Shown here: in pieces, positions 34,726 through 43,311 of the stretch
Numbering within the stretch: the stretch's first letter is position 1
How the letters are laid out: each line of letters starts with the position of its first letter
NCBI GenBank assembly: GCA_016342285.1
Contig: JAEINQ010000001.1
Coordinates: 152,546 to 216,545 of the forward strand
Direction of reading: 5' to 3'
Origin: Desulfobacterales bacterium
GTDB taxonomy: Bacteria; Desulfobacterota; Desulfobacteria; Desulfobacterales; JAEINQ01
Length of the DNA: 64,000 bases
Translations under genes and position numbers: made by a program
Notes under the pieces: generated by a model
The model's database searches: none
What the model was told of the DNA's origin: nothing
Seen by the model: only the letters and a program-made list of their open reading frames with translations

Positions 34726-34969
34726 GGACCCTCCTGTGGTAAATGATGAAGCCTGCTGAAAGCCTTGGGTAAGAAAGCGAAAGAAAGAAAATCCTGTGGA
34801 TGGCGCCTTGATGGCCGGGGAGACAATCTGATCGCACTCCAATTTAAAATGGATGAAAATCTTGCGAAAGTAGTAGGTTACACCTACCATGGAAAGGCGG
34901 GCCTGTCAATTCGGGGCAGGCGGCTTCCGGTCGCTTTGGGTCAGCCCTTGGGATTCAGCCAGGAATCGG

Positions 34970-35911
34970 TCAGTCAAGCCGCACGAGCCTAAACCCCAGG
35001 GCCGGCCCGGCAAAATCGGTCCGGTAGCTGAAGCGTCGGGCGCAGCGGGTGCTCCAGGCGTCGAGGTTCCAGCTGCCGCCACGGATCACCCGGTCCTCGC
35101 CGTCCGCTATCCAGGCCGGATTGAGAGACCGGTGGCGTTTGTAAGCATCGGCGTGAAAGGTGTCGGCGCACCACTCCCAGACATTGCCGCTCATGTCGTA
35201 GAGACCGAGGCCGTTGGGTGACAGTTGGCCCACCGGATGGGTAACGCCATCGCTGCTGGCCTGGTACCAGGCCAGGGTATCCACCGTGCTGCCGCCGGCA
35301 TAGGGTTCGTCCCGGCCACCGCTTCGGGCCGCATACTCCCACTGGGCCTCGGTGGGCAGGGCGAAGCGGTACCGGCCGTTGTTTCTTTGAATCAGCGCTT
35401 CGATATAGGCCTGGGCATCCTGCCACGAGACCTGCTCTACCGGCCTGTCGTCGCCGACGAAGCGGGAGGGGTTTTCGACCATCAGGCATTGCCACTGGGC
35501 CTGGGTGACCGCAAACCGGCCCATGTAAAAATCATCCAGCCTCACCTCGTGAACCGGTTGTTCGTTGTCGATCCCCGCGCCCAGAACATCGCCCATTTGA
35601 AACGTCCCGCCGGGCACGCGGACAAAGACCATGCCGGTCACCGGATCGACGAATTCGGGAGCGGCCGCCTGGCCGCCGGAACGGCACCGGGGGCAATGGG
35701 GCTGGCCGGCGGACAGCCGGATGCCGCACGCCGGGCAAATCAGCCGCGTTTCGCATTCAGGACATCGCTTCCAGTTCGCCTCGACCTCAAGGCGGCAACC
35801 CGGGCAACGAAATCCCCCGAGCGGTGCCTCGCAGGCCGGGCAGATCTTCCAGGTTTCCCTGACCGCCTCGCCACAGGCCGGACAGGTTTTGCTCTCAGGG
35901 TTTTGGGTCAT
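34970..35911 (-). CDS. Zinc-ribbon SUMF1/FGE-like protein
   Basis: This is a 313-residue protein. Residues 1-80 contain eight CxxC pairs (CPACGE, CPACEA, CPGC, CPEC, CPACG, CPRC), that is, tandem zinc ribbons. The rest is a formylglycine-generating-enzyme-like domain: FVRVPGGTFQMGD, HEVRLDDFYMGRFAVTQAQW, ALPTEAQWEYAARSGG, GLYDMSGNVWEWC, VIRGGSWN and GFRLVRLD. Such non-canonical SUMF1 domains are often ligand- or protein-binding rather than oxidases. It could recognise a partner through the ribbons. A repeat element lies upstream. Confidence 0.88.
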   Translation of the reverse strand: MTQNPESKTCPACGEAVRETWKICPACEAPLGGFRCPGCRLEVEANWKRCPECETRLICPACGIRLSAGQPHCPRCRSGGQAAAPEFVDPVTGMVFVRVPGGTFQMGDVLGAGIDNEQPVHEVRLDDFYMGRFAVTQAQWQCLMVENPSRFVGDDRPVEQVSWQDAQAYIEALIQRNNGRYRFALPTEAQWEYAARSGGRDEPYAGGSTVDTLAWYQASSDGVTHPVGQLSPNGLGLYDMSGNVWEWCADTFHADAYKRHRSLNPAWIADGEDRVIRGGSWNLDAWSTRCARRFSYRTDFAGPALGFRLVRLD

Positions 35912-35927
35912 GGGGCAGCCCTTTCAA

Positions 35928-36180
35928 TTCGAAATAGGAATCCACGTCCTTTGGGCGTGGTCAGAGTCCATTGGCTATGCCGTTTCTTTTGTCGTCCAAT
36001 GCCTAAAATGCACTAAAGTGTGAAATGCCTAAAATTGTGGAGTCGCTTCGCTCCGTTTTTTTTAAGCTAAGATATGGCAGAATTCCTTCAATTTAGGCAT
36101 TTAAGGCATTTCGAACTGGAAGCGCAGTATCCCAGCCCCTTCAGGGGCAAACCAAAGCATGGTCCTTTGGGCGTGGATTC
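35928..36180 (+). repeat. TTTAGGCAT repeat element, copy 5
   Basis: A near-complete copy between two leftward genes. The GTCCTTTGGGCGTGG phrase is present near both ends (about 35948-35962 and 36160-36174) as a direct repeat. It has two TTTAGGCATT-type words after the central hairpin, one fewer than copy 4. Confidence 0.85.
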
Positions 36181-36205
36181 GTTACCATATTGACAGTCCC
36201 GCCGG

Positions 36206-38629
36206 TCACGGTGCGGACCCGGACGACCCGGGCACCAGTGTCATACGGTATTGGCTGTGTTCAACCACCTTGGCCTTGGAAAAGGGGTCGGCATGATATC
36301 GGTTGGCCATGTACAATTCGGTCTGGTCGCAGTAATGGGGGCTCGCGGGAACCCCGCAGGTGCCGGTGGGAATCACGGTCAGGGATGCGTCCCAGTCGTC
36401 CGGCGTAAAGATATGCCGGTGACTGGCCCCATGGTTGACCGCAAACGGATCGGTATATGGGTACTTGTAAGGACTCACCGTATGGGAAGAACCGCCGGCC
36501 GGATAGGGCCCGCGGTTGAGGTCAAAGAGCCGGTCGAGGACTTTTACACTTCCCAGAGGGTGTTTCAGGGTCAACTGGTGGAGTTTTCCCCACTGCCAGT
36601 CGCCGGGATCATCGCCGAGCTGCGCCTTCAGCGCCAGCACGGCGTCGGCATGGCTTTGCCTCACCACCTGCGCAAAGGTCTCCCTGACCGTGCCGGTGGC
36701 GGTATTGTCGAACCAGATCGAAGACCGGTCCTTCCACAGCCGGGCCACGGCCAGGTCAGCCACGTATCCCTGGACAAGGAATTCATCGAACAGCTCCGCG
36801 CCCAACTCGTCTGCAAAGAGATGGGGCAGCAGTTTCAGGTAGAACATTTCAAAAATGGAGGTTGCCGAGCTCTCCGGAGTGAGAACCCCGTCCCACCGTT
36901 CCAACAGGGCAAGTCCCTGCTTTTCCAGGGGCGTCAGCTCCGCCGCCTGCTGAAGAATTTCGAGCAGGTCCGGCAGCATGTCTTCGACCATCTTCGATTT
37001 CCAGTCGCCGTGCATCTTCCGGAAATCGTCGGTGGACAGCCGCGCCTTTCCGGTCAGCATCTCCTCGATGCGACGAAAGCGATAGTCCGGCGCGAACCAG
37101 TTGCTGATATAGAAGGGATAATTGCCATCGGTGGTCCGGTTGTTGGCCGAGCAGACAAATCCCTTTGGGGGGTTGTAGCTGTGGGGAAGCTGGTCAAAGG
37201 GAACAAACCCCTTCCAGTCGTATGCGTCGGTCCATCCGGGCATGACGGAGATGCCGGCCCCCTTTTCCCGAATGGGGACCCCGGCGCAGCAGTAGAGGCC
37301 GATGTTGCCCGCCGTGTCGGCATAGGCCACGTTCTGGCTGACGGCCCGAAAGCTCTTCATGGCATGTTTAAAGTCTTCCCAGTTTTCGGCCCGTGTCAGC
37401 AAGTAGAGCGAGCGGGATTCGTTGCTGTCGGCATTGCCCGTCCAGCTCATGGAAATGGCGGTCTTTTCCAGCTTTTTAAGGGAAGAGACAATGGGGCCGC
37501 GATGGGTGAAACGGAGGGTCTTCTCGACGACCCGGCCGCCCTTGACCCGGATTTTTTCCTTTCGGACCTTCATGTCCCGCCATGTTCCGTTAACCTCGTA
37601 CTGGTTCGGATTCTCCGGATTGATTTTTTCCAGGTAAAAATCCATGTCGTCCACCATGACGTTGGTGAATCCCCAGGCGAGATGATCATTGTGCCCGGCC
37701 GTGACATGGGGCTGGCCCGGCACCACCACCCCGGTGATATTGAACTCGTCCTCCAGCACCTGGTGCATCTGGTACCAGATCCCAGGGGCATTGAGCCCCA
37801 GGTGCATGTCGTTGGCAAGGATCGGGAGGTGGTTTTCGCTTTTTGCCCCGGACACGGCCCAGTTGTTGCTCCCGGAAAAGGTGGCAAGGCCCAGTTCCCC
37901 GATCACGGCGGCCTGGGACAGCAGGCTCTTTGCCCCCATGTCAGGCAGATTCCCGGCAACCTCCGGATAGATCACGGAAGCGTTGCCGGCCATGCCCGGA
38001 AGGATTTTTCCGGCCATCTCATTGCCGAGTTTTTCCATCACCTTGTGGAAGAAAATCTCGGTCTTCCATCCGGTGGAGAGGTCAAAGGCCATAAATCCGG
38101 CCACGTTGAAACTGTGGATGGGTTTCCACGGTTCCGGCTCGTAGCCGAGGATGGCAAATTCCACGGGAAGACGGCCGCGGTGGGCTTCGATGTATTGGTT
38201 GACACCGTCTGAAAAGGCGTCCATCCCCGCAAGCGATGCCGCTTCGGAATTGGCCATCATCCGCTCGGATTTTCCCGACATGTTAAGGGTCCGCATGAGA
38301 TGATCAACCTCCACGGTTTTTTCGCCGATCACCTCGGAAAGCCGTCCGGTGGTGGCCCTGCGGATCAAATCCATCTGAAAAAGGCGGTCCTGGGCCATAC
38401 ACCAGCCGATGGCGCGGTACAGATCCGGTTCGTGCTTGGCGTAGATGTGGGGAATGGCGAAGTCGTCACGGAAAATGTCCACCGGGGCTTTCAATCCGCG
38501 CAATTCGACCCGGCCGGTATAATCCGGAACACCCCTTTGGGCGATGTGGCGAATATATCCGTACCCGCCGGCGGCGGCGACAACCAGCACCAACATTGCA
38601 CCCAGAGCGATTCTCTTAAGTATTTTCAC
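36206..38629 (-). CDS. Penicillin-acylase-family Ntn hydrolase
   Basis: This 807-residue protein starts with a membrane anchor or signal (RIALGAMLVLVVAAAGGYGYI). The alpha part has GLKAPVDIFRDDFAIPHIYA and CMAQDRLFQMDLIRRATTGRLSEVIG. The linker ends before GSNNWAVSGAKS, where Ser would become the N-terminal nucleophile after self-cleavage. The beta part has NDMHLGLNAPGIWYQMH and a LAWGFTNVMVDDMDFY segment. The family cleaves amides such as acyl-homoserine lactones or beta-lactams; the substrate is not predictable here. Confidence 0.92.
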   Translation of the reverse strand: MKILKRIALGAMLVLVVAAAGGYGYIRHIAQRGVPDYTGRVELRGLKAPVDIFRDDFAIPHIYAKHEPDLYRAIGWCMAQDRLFQMDLIRRATTGRLSEVIGEKTVEVDHLMRTLNMSGKSERMMANSEAASLAGMDAFSDGVNQYIEAHRGRLPVEFAILGYEPEPWKPIHSFNVAGFMAFDLSTGWKTEIFFHKVMEKLGNEMAGKILPGMAGNASVIYPEVAGNLPDMGAKSLLSQAAVIGELGLATFSGSNNWAVSGAKSENHLPILANDMHLGLNAPGIWYQMHQVLEDEFNITGVVVPGQPHVTAGHNDHLAWGFTNVMVDDMDFYLEKINPENPNQYEVNGTWRDMKVRKEKIRVKGGRVVEKTLRFTHRGPIVSSLKKLEKTAISMSWTGNADSNESRSLYLLTRAENWEDFKHAMKSFRAVSQNVAYADTAGNIGLYCCAGVPIREKGAGISVMPGWTDAYDWKGFVPFDQLPHSYNPPKGFVCSANNRTTDGNYPFYISNWFAPDYRFRRIEEMLTGKARLSTDDFRKMHGDWKSKMVEDMLPDLLEILQQAAELTPLEKQGLALLERWDGVLTPESSATSIFEMFYLKLLPHLFADELGAELFDEFLVQGYVADLAVARLWKDRSSIWFDNTATGTVRETFAQVVRQSHADAVLALKAQLGDDPGDWQWGKLHQLTLKHPLGSVKVLDRLFDLNRGPYPAGGSSHTVSPYKYPYTDPFAVNHGASHRHIFTPDDWDASLTVIPTGTCGVPASPHYCDQTELYMANRYHADPFSKAKVVEHSQYRMTLVPGSSGSAP

Positions 38630-38765
38630 CGCCGCCGTCTCCTTTTTCCATGGGGTTGGTGAATCCTTGGATTTGAGCGGAAAGATTCACTTCCATCGGT
38701 TCGCCAAACACTTAAACGGGGATCCCCTCGATAGTGAGGCTGAAGAGGGCGAAGAGCCCTTAGAA

Positions 38766-39959
38766 TCAAGGCAGGGGTCGCAGTTCGACCCGGCGATTTT
38801 CGGCCCGGCCCTCAGCGGTATCGTTTGAAGCGACCGGCCGGGTTGATCCGAAGCCATTGGCGTCCAACCGGTTTCGTGAAACACCCTTGCTGACGAGATA
38901 GTCCATGACCGCCAGGGCGCGATTCTGCGTCAGCCGGGCATTGACCGCCGCAGAGCCCACATTGTCCGAGTGCCCCTGGATCTCGATCCTCAAAGAGGCG
39001 TTTTCTTCAAGAACGGCAACCACGTCATCCAACAGCGGATAATGCTGACGATTGATGCGGGCCGAGTTGGTGTCAAAAAGGGGAAGTCCAATGACCCAGC
39101 ATCCATGTGCGTCGGCGTCCACGCCCCTGGGTGTAGTGGGGCATTGGTCGATATCATCGGAAACGCCGTCTCCATCGGCATCGTTAACCGGTGGGCACCC
39201 GGTTTCATTTACATGCTGGCCACAGGGTGAATCCGGACAGCGATCCCAACCGTCCGGAACGCTGTCACTGTCGCTGTCGAACAGTGTATCGGACCGATTT
39301 TCGAACGCTTTGGCCACCAGTTTCTTGACGTGAAACAAAACGGTCTTGAACTGACCGGTGCAGATCGACATGGTTTCCGCCGCATCCATGGCAACGATGA
39401 GTCTTTGGGTCATCAATTGCCCTTGGATCGAACTGCCGTTGTTCATCCCCACGGTGACATGCCCCTTGCCGGCAAAATCGATCCGGCTCAGGTCTTGGGA
39501 GGCAATGGCAACGATGCCGTATTCATTTTGAACTTCAATTTCATCGGCCAAAAAACGGCCGGAAAACTTGTCACCGTTGCCCATAACAAAAAGTACCGTA
39601 TCGATTTCATAGGTCTTTTCACTGGATCCGAAGGCAATGCCGGAAACCTGATCCCGTCCCAGATGAAATCGCTGGTTGTCATGGGCGGTAAAATCAATAC
39701 CATCATTGAAAAAAAGTCCTGTGAAAACATCGTTGTTAATGCTTTGAAGCAAGAACTTTCCGGATTCCTCCTGAAAAAGCATGCTTTTGATAAAATCCCG
39801 CTGAATGCGAAGCTTCCCGTAATCGGTATTGAGAAGGATGATCTCGTTTTCAATGGTGCCATGGATTCGGTCCCGACTTTTCAGGAAAACCGTATCCCCG
39901 AAACAAACGCTGGAAAGAAACAGACTGGCGGTAAAAACAACAAGTGCAATTCTCTTCAT
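38766..39959 (-). CDS. OmpA-family protein with thrombospondin type 3 repeats
   Basis: This is about 397 residues from ATG 39959 (MKRIALVVFTASLFLSSVCFG, signal peptide). The N-terminal part (VFLKSRDRIHGTIENEIILLNTDYGKLRI) looks like a repeated small beta-barrel-type motif. The middle has calcium-binding TSP3 repeats (DSDSDSVPDGWDRCPDSP, DADGDGVSDDIDQCPTTP). The C-terminus is an OmpA peptidoglycan-binding domain (LRIEIQGHSDNVGSAAVNARLTQNRALAVMDYL). It anchors the outer membrane to the wall. Confidence 0.9.
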   Translation of the reverse strand: MKRIALVVFTASLFLSSVCFGDTVFLKSRDRIHGTIENEIILLNTDYGKLRIQRDFIKSMLFQEESGKFLLQSINNDVFTGLFFNDGIDFTAHDNQRFHLGRDQVSGIAFGSSEKTYEIDTVLFVMGNGDKFSGRFLADEIEVQNEYGIVAIASQDLSRIDFAGKGHVTVGMNNGSSIQGQLMTQRLIVAMDAAETMSICTGQFKTVLFHVKKLVAKAFENRSDTLFDSDSDSVPDGWDRCPDSPCGQHVNETGCPPVNDADGDGVSDDIDQCPTTPRGVDADAHGCWVIGLPLFDTNSARINRQHYPLLDDVVAVLEENASLRIEIQGHSDNVGSAAVNARLTQNRALAVMDYLVSKGVSRNRLDANGFGSTRPVASNDTAEGRAENRRVELRPLP

Positions 39960-40056
39960 CTCCGGTCTCTCCATTTGAAAAGGATCAATTGCATCCTCCC
40001 GGTCTTGTGAAACCGGGAAACGTGTTTGAACGGTCAGACATCGGCACCAAAAGGGG
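39960..40056. other. Gap before the inverted-repeat element (no gene)
   Basis: No gene is seen here. With the element and the region after it, 39960-40634 forms a 675-bp gene-free block between the leftward OmpA gene and the rightward PilZ gene. The OmpA promoter should lie here, but no clear boxes were found. Confidence 0.4.
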
Positions 40057-40226
40057 GTAAGCGTTCACAGGGCATCACGCCGAGGCGTGACTTTGTTCCC
40101 GGGCATTTGAAGTACAATTGGGTACGTCTGCATGCCCGGCGCCTCGCATCTACGGTGCCCTGTAAACGCTTACTGTGCGAGGGCTTGGAACTTCTTGAGC
40201 GTTTCAACCCCGTGAACAGTTACAAA
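40057..40226 (+). repeat. GTAAGCG terminal-inverted-repeat element, full copy
   Basis: The left end is GTAAGCGTTCACAGGGCA (40057-40074) and the right end (40154-40173) is its near-perfect complement, ending TGTAAACGCTTAC; the core is 117 bp. Inside are a CACGCC/GGCGTG hairpin and a CCGGGCAT/ATGCCCGG pair. A tail to 40226 (TTTCAACCCCGTGAACAG) is shared by all copies. It resembles a MITE. Confidence 0.8.
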
Positions 40227-40442
40227 AGGGAAAGGGCAACTCCGCATGACATCGGCCAGCACGACCGCGAAACACCGAACGTGCCGGCCTTCGAGGCAAC
40301 GCTTGGCAGTATATTCTGCTGTAAAGAGGAATAAAGTCAAGCCACGATTCGGAAAAAGTCGGTTCGGGTACTGTTTTATTTAATCTTTCCAGCGTGCAGG
40401 GCTTGGGTGGCAGGAAGGGATTCGGAAAAGGCCATTGGCAAG

Positions 40443-40472
40443 TTGACAAGCCGCATCCAAGGCGCTTACGAT
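40443..40472 (+). promoter_or_regulatory. Promoter candidate upstream of the PilZ gene
   Basis: TTGACA (40443-40448), an 18-bp spacer and TACGAT (40467-40472) form a good sigma-70-type match about 160 bp before the PilZ start. Confidence 0.5.
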
Positions 40473-40634
40473 GAACAAACAGGACTTCACATCGTTCCCC
40501 GCTGCATGTGGATTCTCTCCCCTTCAAACCTGCACCTGCCGCCACAATATCGCGATATCAGACAGCCTGTGACCCTTGCTCTCAAGATCCGACCTTACCA
40601 TCGAAAAGCCGGAAAGAAGGAAAGGAGATTGGCC

Positions 40635-40940
40635 GTGGCATCGAGATCAGACCGACGAGAAAGTCCTCGCCGCGCCTTCAAGGCGCCCATCGCTTACGCC
40701 CGGACCCGACGCCAGCGGTTTCACGGCGCGAAAATGACCGACTGCAGCGCCGATGGAATCCGTTTCGTCTCGGAACTGGCCCTGCGGCCGGGTGCCGAAG
40801 TGATGGTCCGAACGATCGACCCATCTTCGGCCAAAGAGGCCTCGGAGGCCTATCGGGCGGAAATTGTCTGGTGCAACCGGTTTCTGGACAATGACGTCTC
40901 CTGGTATCTGGTGGGCGCAAGGTTCACCGGACACGCCTGA
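40635..40940 (+). CDS. PilZ-domain protein
   Basis: This is about 101 residues from GTG 40635, with AAAGGAGA 7 bases upstream, a better start than the upstream in-frame ATG. DRRESPRRAFKAPIAYARTR carries the RxxxR arginine motif, and KMTDCSADGIRF stands where the c-di-GMP-binding (D/N)xSxxG motif is expected (DCSADG). It is therefore a single-domain c-di-GMP receptor. There is no neighbour in an operon; a small unknown gene and mtgA follow. Confidence 0.85.
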   Translation: MASRSDRRESPRRAFKAPIAYARTRRQRFHGAKMTDCSADGIRFVSELALRPGAEVMVRTIDPSSAKEASEAYRAEIVWCNRFLDNDVSWYLVGARFTGHA

Positions 40941-41060
40941 GTCTCCAGCCACAGAGGGGATGGCCGCGGGCAGCCCCTTTAAAAAATGGCCAACAATTCT
41001 CACCGAATTGGAAATGTCTGATTCGGCCCGTCATGCACGCCATAAAAAACCCATCAATAA

Positions 41061-41082
41061 TTAAAAAAAGCGCCTCTGGCGC
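41061..41082 (-). terminator. Leftward intrinsic terminator with no annotated gene in front
   Basis: On the minus strand the stem GCGCC-AGA-GGCGC is followed directly by seven T. Read leftward it is a typical short GC stem plus T-run. No leftward protein gene precedes it (the region to the right up to 41190 is intergenic), so it may end a small RNA. The rightward strand has no T-run. Confidence 0.5.
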
Positions 41083-41190
41083 GTGACCGTATCTGTCAAA
41101 CCGCGGTGTTAGGTTTGAAATTAATGGGACCCAGAATTTCCAGGTGACACCGGGCCCCATCATCTGCACCCAAACGACAGGAGGACGGTC

Positions 41191-41361
41191 ATGACCAACA
41201 CCGAACGCAAAGCCAGAGAACTCATCGCCCGTTACGGCTGCGACATGGCCCGGGTCCGGGCCCGGTACCTGGCAGAGAGAGGAAACGGCGTCATCCGCTG
41301 CTGGTGGGAAGGGGTCTTGCAGGCCATTGGAATACCGGAAGCAACAGGGAAGGCGAACTGA
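41191..41361 (+). CDS. Small protein, 56 residues, unknown
   Basis: ATG at 41191 follows a good ribosome site (CAGGAGGACGGTC). The product MTNTERKARELIARYGCDMA, followed by RVRARYLAERGNGVIRCWW, is helical and basic with a double tryptophan. Codon use fits the surrounding genes. I do not recognise a family. It lies about 210 bp before mtgA on the same strand. Confidence 0.5.
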   Translation: MTNTERKARELIARYGCDMARVRARYLAERGNGVIRCWWEGVLQAIGIPEATGKAN

Positions 41362-41572
41362 TCGGTGCGGGACACGGCCGGGGGGGGGAGAATACACAAC
41401 CATCAACCCGCCGTGGTCTGCCGGCAAGGGCGCCAGCCGAAGCCGGCCATTGCGATTCAGTCGTGTTCCGGCTATAATCCGCGCGGTCCCACAAAGCGGA
41501 CGCTTACCCGCCCCATTTTTCAAACAAAGGGGACTCGCAAAAACACGGGCGGGGCGGAGACCGGAGAGACCT

Positions 41573-42286
41573 GTGCCAAAAGCCAAGAAGAAGGGAATTC
41601 TCCGCCGGACGACCGGACGCCTAGCCCGGATGATGCTTACAATCACCCTGGCCCTGGCCCTTTTGACCACTGCCCAGGTGCTGGTGGTCCGGTTCGTCAA
41701 CCCACCGTTCACCCTGCGCATGGCCTGGCAGTGGGCAAAGGACGTATCGGCATCTAGGCCCTACCTGCGCCCGGCCTATCGCTGGCGCAACCTGGACCAG
41801 ATATCGCCCTATCTCCAAAGGGCCGTGCTGGCCTCCGAAGACCAGCGGTTCGCGGACCACTGCGGGTTTGACTTTGTCGAGATACGCAACGCCATTTCGG
41901 AACTGTTCCAGTACCAGCGGCTTCGCGGGGCAAGTACCATTACCATGCAGGTGGCACGGACCCTCTTTTTGATGCCGAGCCGCAGTGTTTCGAGAAAGCT
42001 TGGAGAAGCCTGGTATACGGTGCTCATCGAGCTCCTATGGGACAAACGCCGGGTCCTGGAAGTCTATCTGAACACGGTGGACTGGGGACGACTGACCATG
42101 GGCGCCGAAGCAGCGGCGAAACGGTATTTCAACCGCTCCGCCCTGGACCTCTCCCGTGAACAGGCGGCGCTTCTGGCCGCGGTTCTGCCGAATCCCCATC
42201 GGTGGGAACCCCAGCGACCCGGCGCGCGGGTGAAGTTTCGTGTGCAACACATTATCGAGGATATGGACAAAATGCCCCTGCTCTAA
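41573..42286 (+). CDS. mtgA: Monofunctional peptidoglycan glycosyltransferase
   Basis: This is about 237 residues from GTG 41573, after GGAGAG. A single N-terminal membrane helix (RMMLTITLALALLTTAQVLVV) is followed by the GT51 fold: YLQRAVLASEDQRFADHCGFDF with the catalytic Glu, GASTITMQVARTLFL, KLGEAWYTVLIELLWDKRRVLEVYLNTVDWG and GAEAAAKRYFNRSALDLSREQAALLAAVLPNP. It polymerises lipid II glycan strands. All family motifs are present. Confidence 0.93.
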   Translation: MPKAKKKGILRRTTGRLARMMLTITLALALLTTAQVLVVRFVNPPFTLRMAWQWAKDVSASRPYLRPAYRWRNLDQISPYLQRAVLASEDQRFADHCGFDFVEIRNAISELFQYQRLRGASTITMQVARTLFLMPSRSVSRKLGEAWYTVLIELLWDKRRVLEVYLNTVDWGRLTMGAEAAAKRYFNRSALDLSREQAALLAAVLPNPHRWEPQRPGARVKFRVQHIIEDMDKMPLL

Positions 42287-42347
42287 CGCCGGGGTTACCG
42301 TATCGGACGCAAATCGTCACACAGGAAAGCCGGAAAGGAGCAACACC

Positions 42348-42713
42348 TTGAAAAAATGGATTGGAATCGCGGTGCTCATTGCGCTGCTGGTGCCGGCCGC
42401 CGCCCAGGCCGATCGCAAACACCCCAAACGATGGTATCAGGATCGATGGTGCGCCAAGTATTTCGGCGAAAACACGGTGACGGTGTCCGATGTTTATGAC
42501 TGCCTCTCTGAAAAATACGTTATCGAGTTTGACTATGCGGACCGGTGGTACGAATCCATCGGTGAAGCCCTTCACTATGCCATGCAGACCGGAAAACGGG
42601 CCGGTATCGTCCTGATCATGGAAAAGGAGAAAGACGTCAAGTACTGGGTCAAGCTCAACAAAACCATCGGCCATTACCGCCTGCCCATCGATACCTGGTC
42701 CACCCAGGAATAG
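42348..42713 (+). CDS. Secreted small protein, unknown
   Basis: This is about 121 residues. The likely start is TTG 42348 because AAAGGAG lies 7 bases upstream and the signal peptide KKWIGIAVLIALLVPAAAQA begins right after it. The mature protein (DRKHPKRWYQDRWCAKYFGENTVTVSDVYDCLSEKYVIEFDYADRWYESIGEALHYA) has two cysteines. Its YVIEFDYADRWYESIGEALHYA segment is reminiscent of small nuclease-like or VRR/endonuclease-like proteins; I cannot confirm that. It is probably periplasmic. Confidence 0.75.
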   Translation: MKKWIGIAVLIALLVPAAAQADRKHPKRWYQDRWCAKYFGENTVTVSDVYDCLSEKYVIEFDYADRWYESIGEALHYAMQTGKRAGIVLIMEKEKDVKYWVKLNKTIGHYRLPIDTWSTQE

Positions 42714-42791
42714 GGATACCGAACTTTTTTTTGGACGTACCGCGTCCGCGGTATTATAATGGTGTATCCACCGTCGACCGGGAGGTGCATC

Positions 42792-42983
42792 ATGGAAAAC
42801 AACGATCCGATCAAACGCCCCGAAGACCGGGGCGGCAGACGAAGAATCACGGACCGCCGGGTAAGGGTGTCTCATTGTGACGGCACTGAGCGACGCATGG
42901 GGTTGCGCCGCCGAAGCGGGTTTGACCGGCGCCTTCGAAAGGGATTGATTGAAAGGTTCGAAAGCCGGAAAACAGCGCATTAA
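42792..42983 (+). CDS. Small arginine-rich protein, unknown
   Basis: This 63-residue protein starts from ATG 42792, with GGAGGTG 4 bases upstream. The sequence is highly basic (GGRRRITDRRVRVSHCDGTERRMGLRRRSGFDRRLRKGL) and may bind nucleic acid; that is only inference from charge. The clear ribosome site supports a real gene. It follows the secreted 121-residue protein. Confidence 0.5.
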   Translation: MENNDPIKRPEDRGGRRRITDRRVRVSHCDGTERRMGLRRRSGFDRRLRKGLIERFESRKTAH

Positions 42984-43181
42984 CGGGCCGGGCCGGCTGG
43001 TTGTTTCCACCGGCAAAATGGTGACGACGGCGAAAACAATTGGACACGGGATCCATGGGTCGTCTCGTGTGTGGGAATCGACGCCGACCAATGGGCGTGG
43101 GCGCTATTTTTTCGTCACCATGGCAACGGTGCCACTGGGCGGCCGCGACGCGTAACTTTCCACCGCTTTTGCACGACCTAA

Positions 43182-43311
43182 ATCAGGGATGGGCTGCGCG
43201 GAGCGGGAAACCGACACCGAGAGATGCTTGTTGCGCCCATCCACGAACTGCTTTTCAAATGGATGGGCACCGATGGACGGAAATGATCCAGGATTAACCG
43301 CTATCCCTGAT
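43182..43311 (+). promoter_or_regulatory. Structured leader before/at the start of the protease gene
   Basis: ATCAGGGAT (43182-43190) pairs with ATCCCTGAT (43303-43311). Inside, GCCCATCC (43235-43242) pairs with GGATGGGC (43261-43268). The region encloses the likely start codon at 43273, so folding could control translation. It does not match a riboswitch that I know. The stretch from 42984 to 43181 holds no gene. Confidence 0.4.

Noticed and set aside
36251..38212. 653-codon frame opposite the penicillin acylase gene
   Set aside because: It overlaps a clear Ntn hydrolase on the other strand and encodes low-complexity sequence without motifs.
40026..40334. Frame reading HARRLASTVPCKR as a gene
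   Set aside because: It is the translation of the inverted-repeat element; the similar peptide at 61819-62361 comes from the other copy.
43100..43190. Cobalamin riboswitch (GCCACTG box at about 43131)
   Set aside because: Only one short box matches; the other conserved cobalamin elements are missing.
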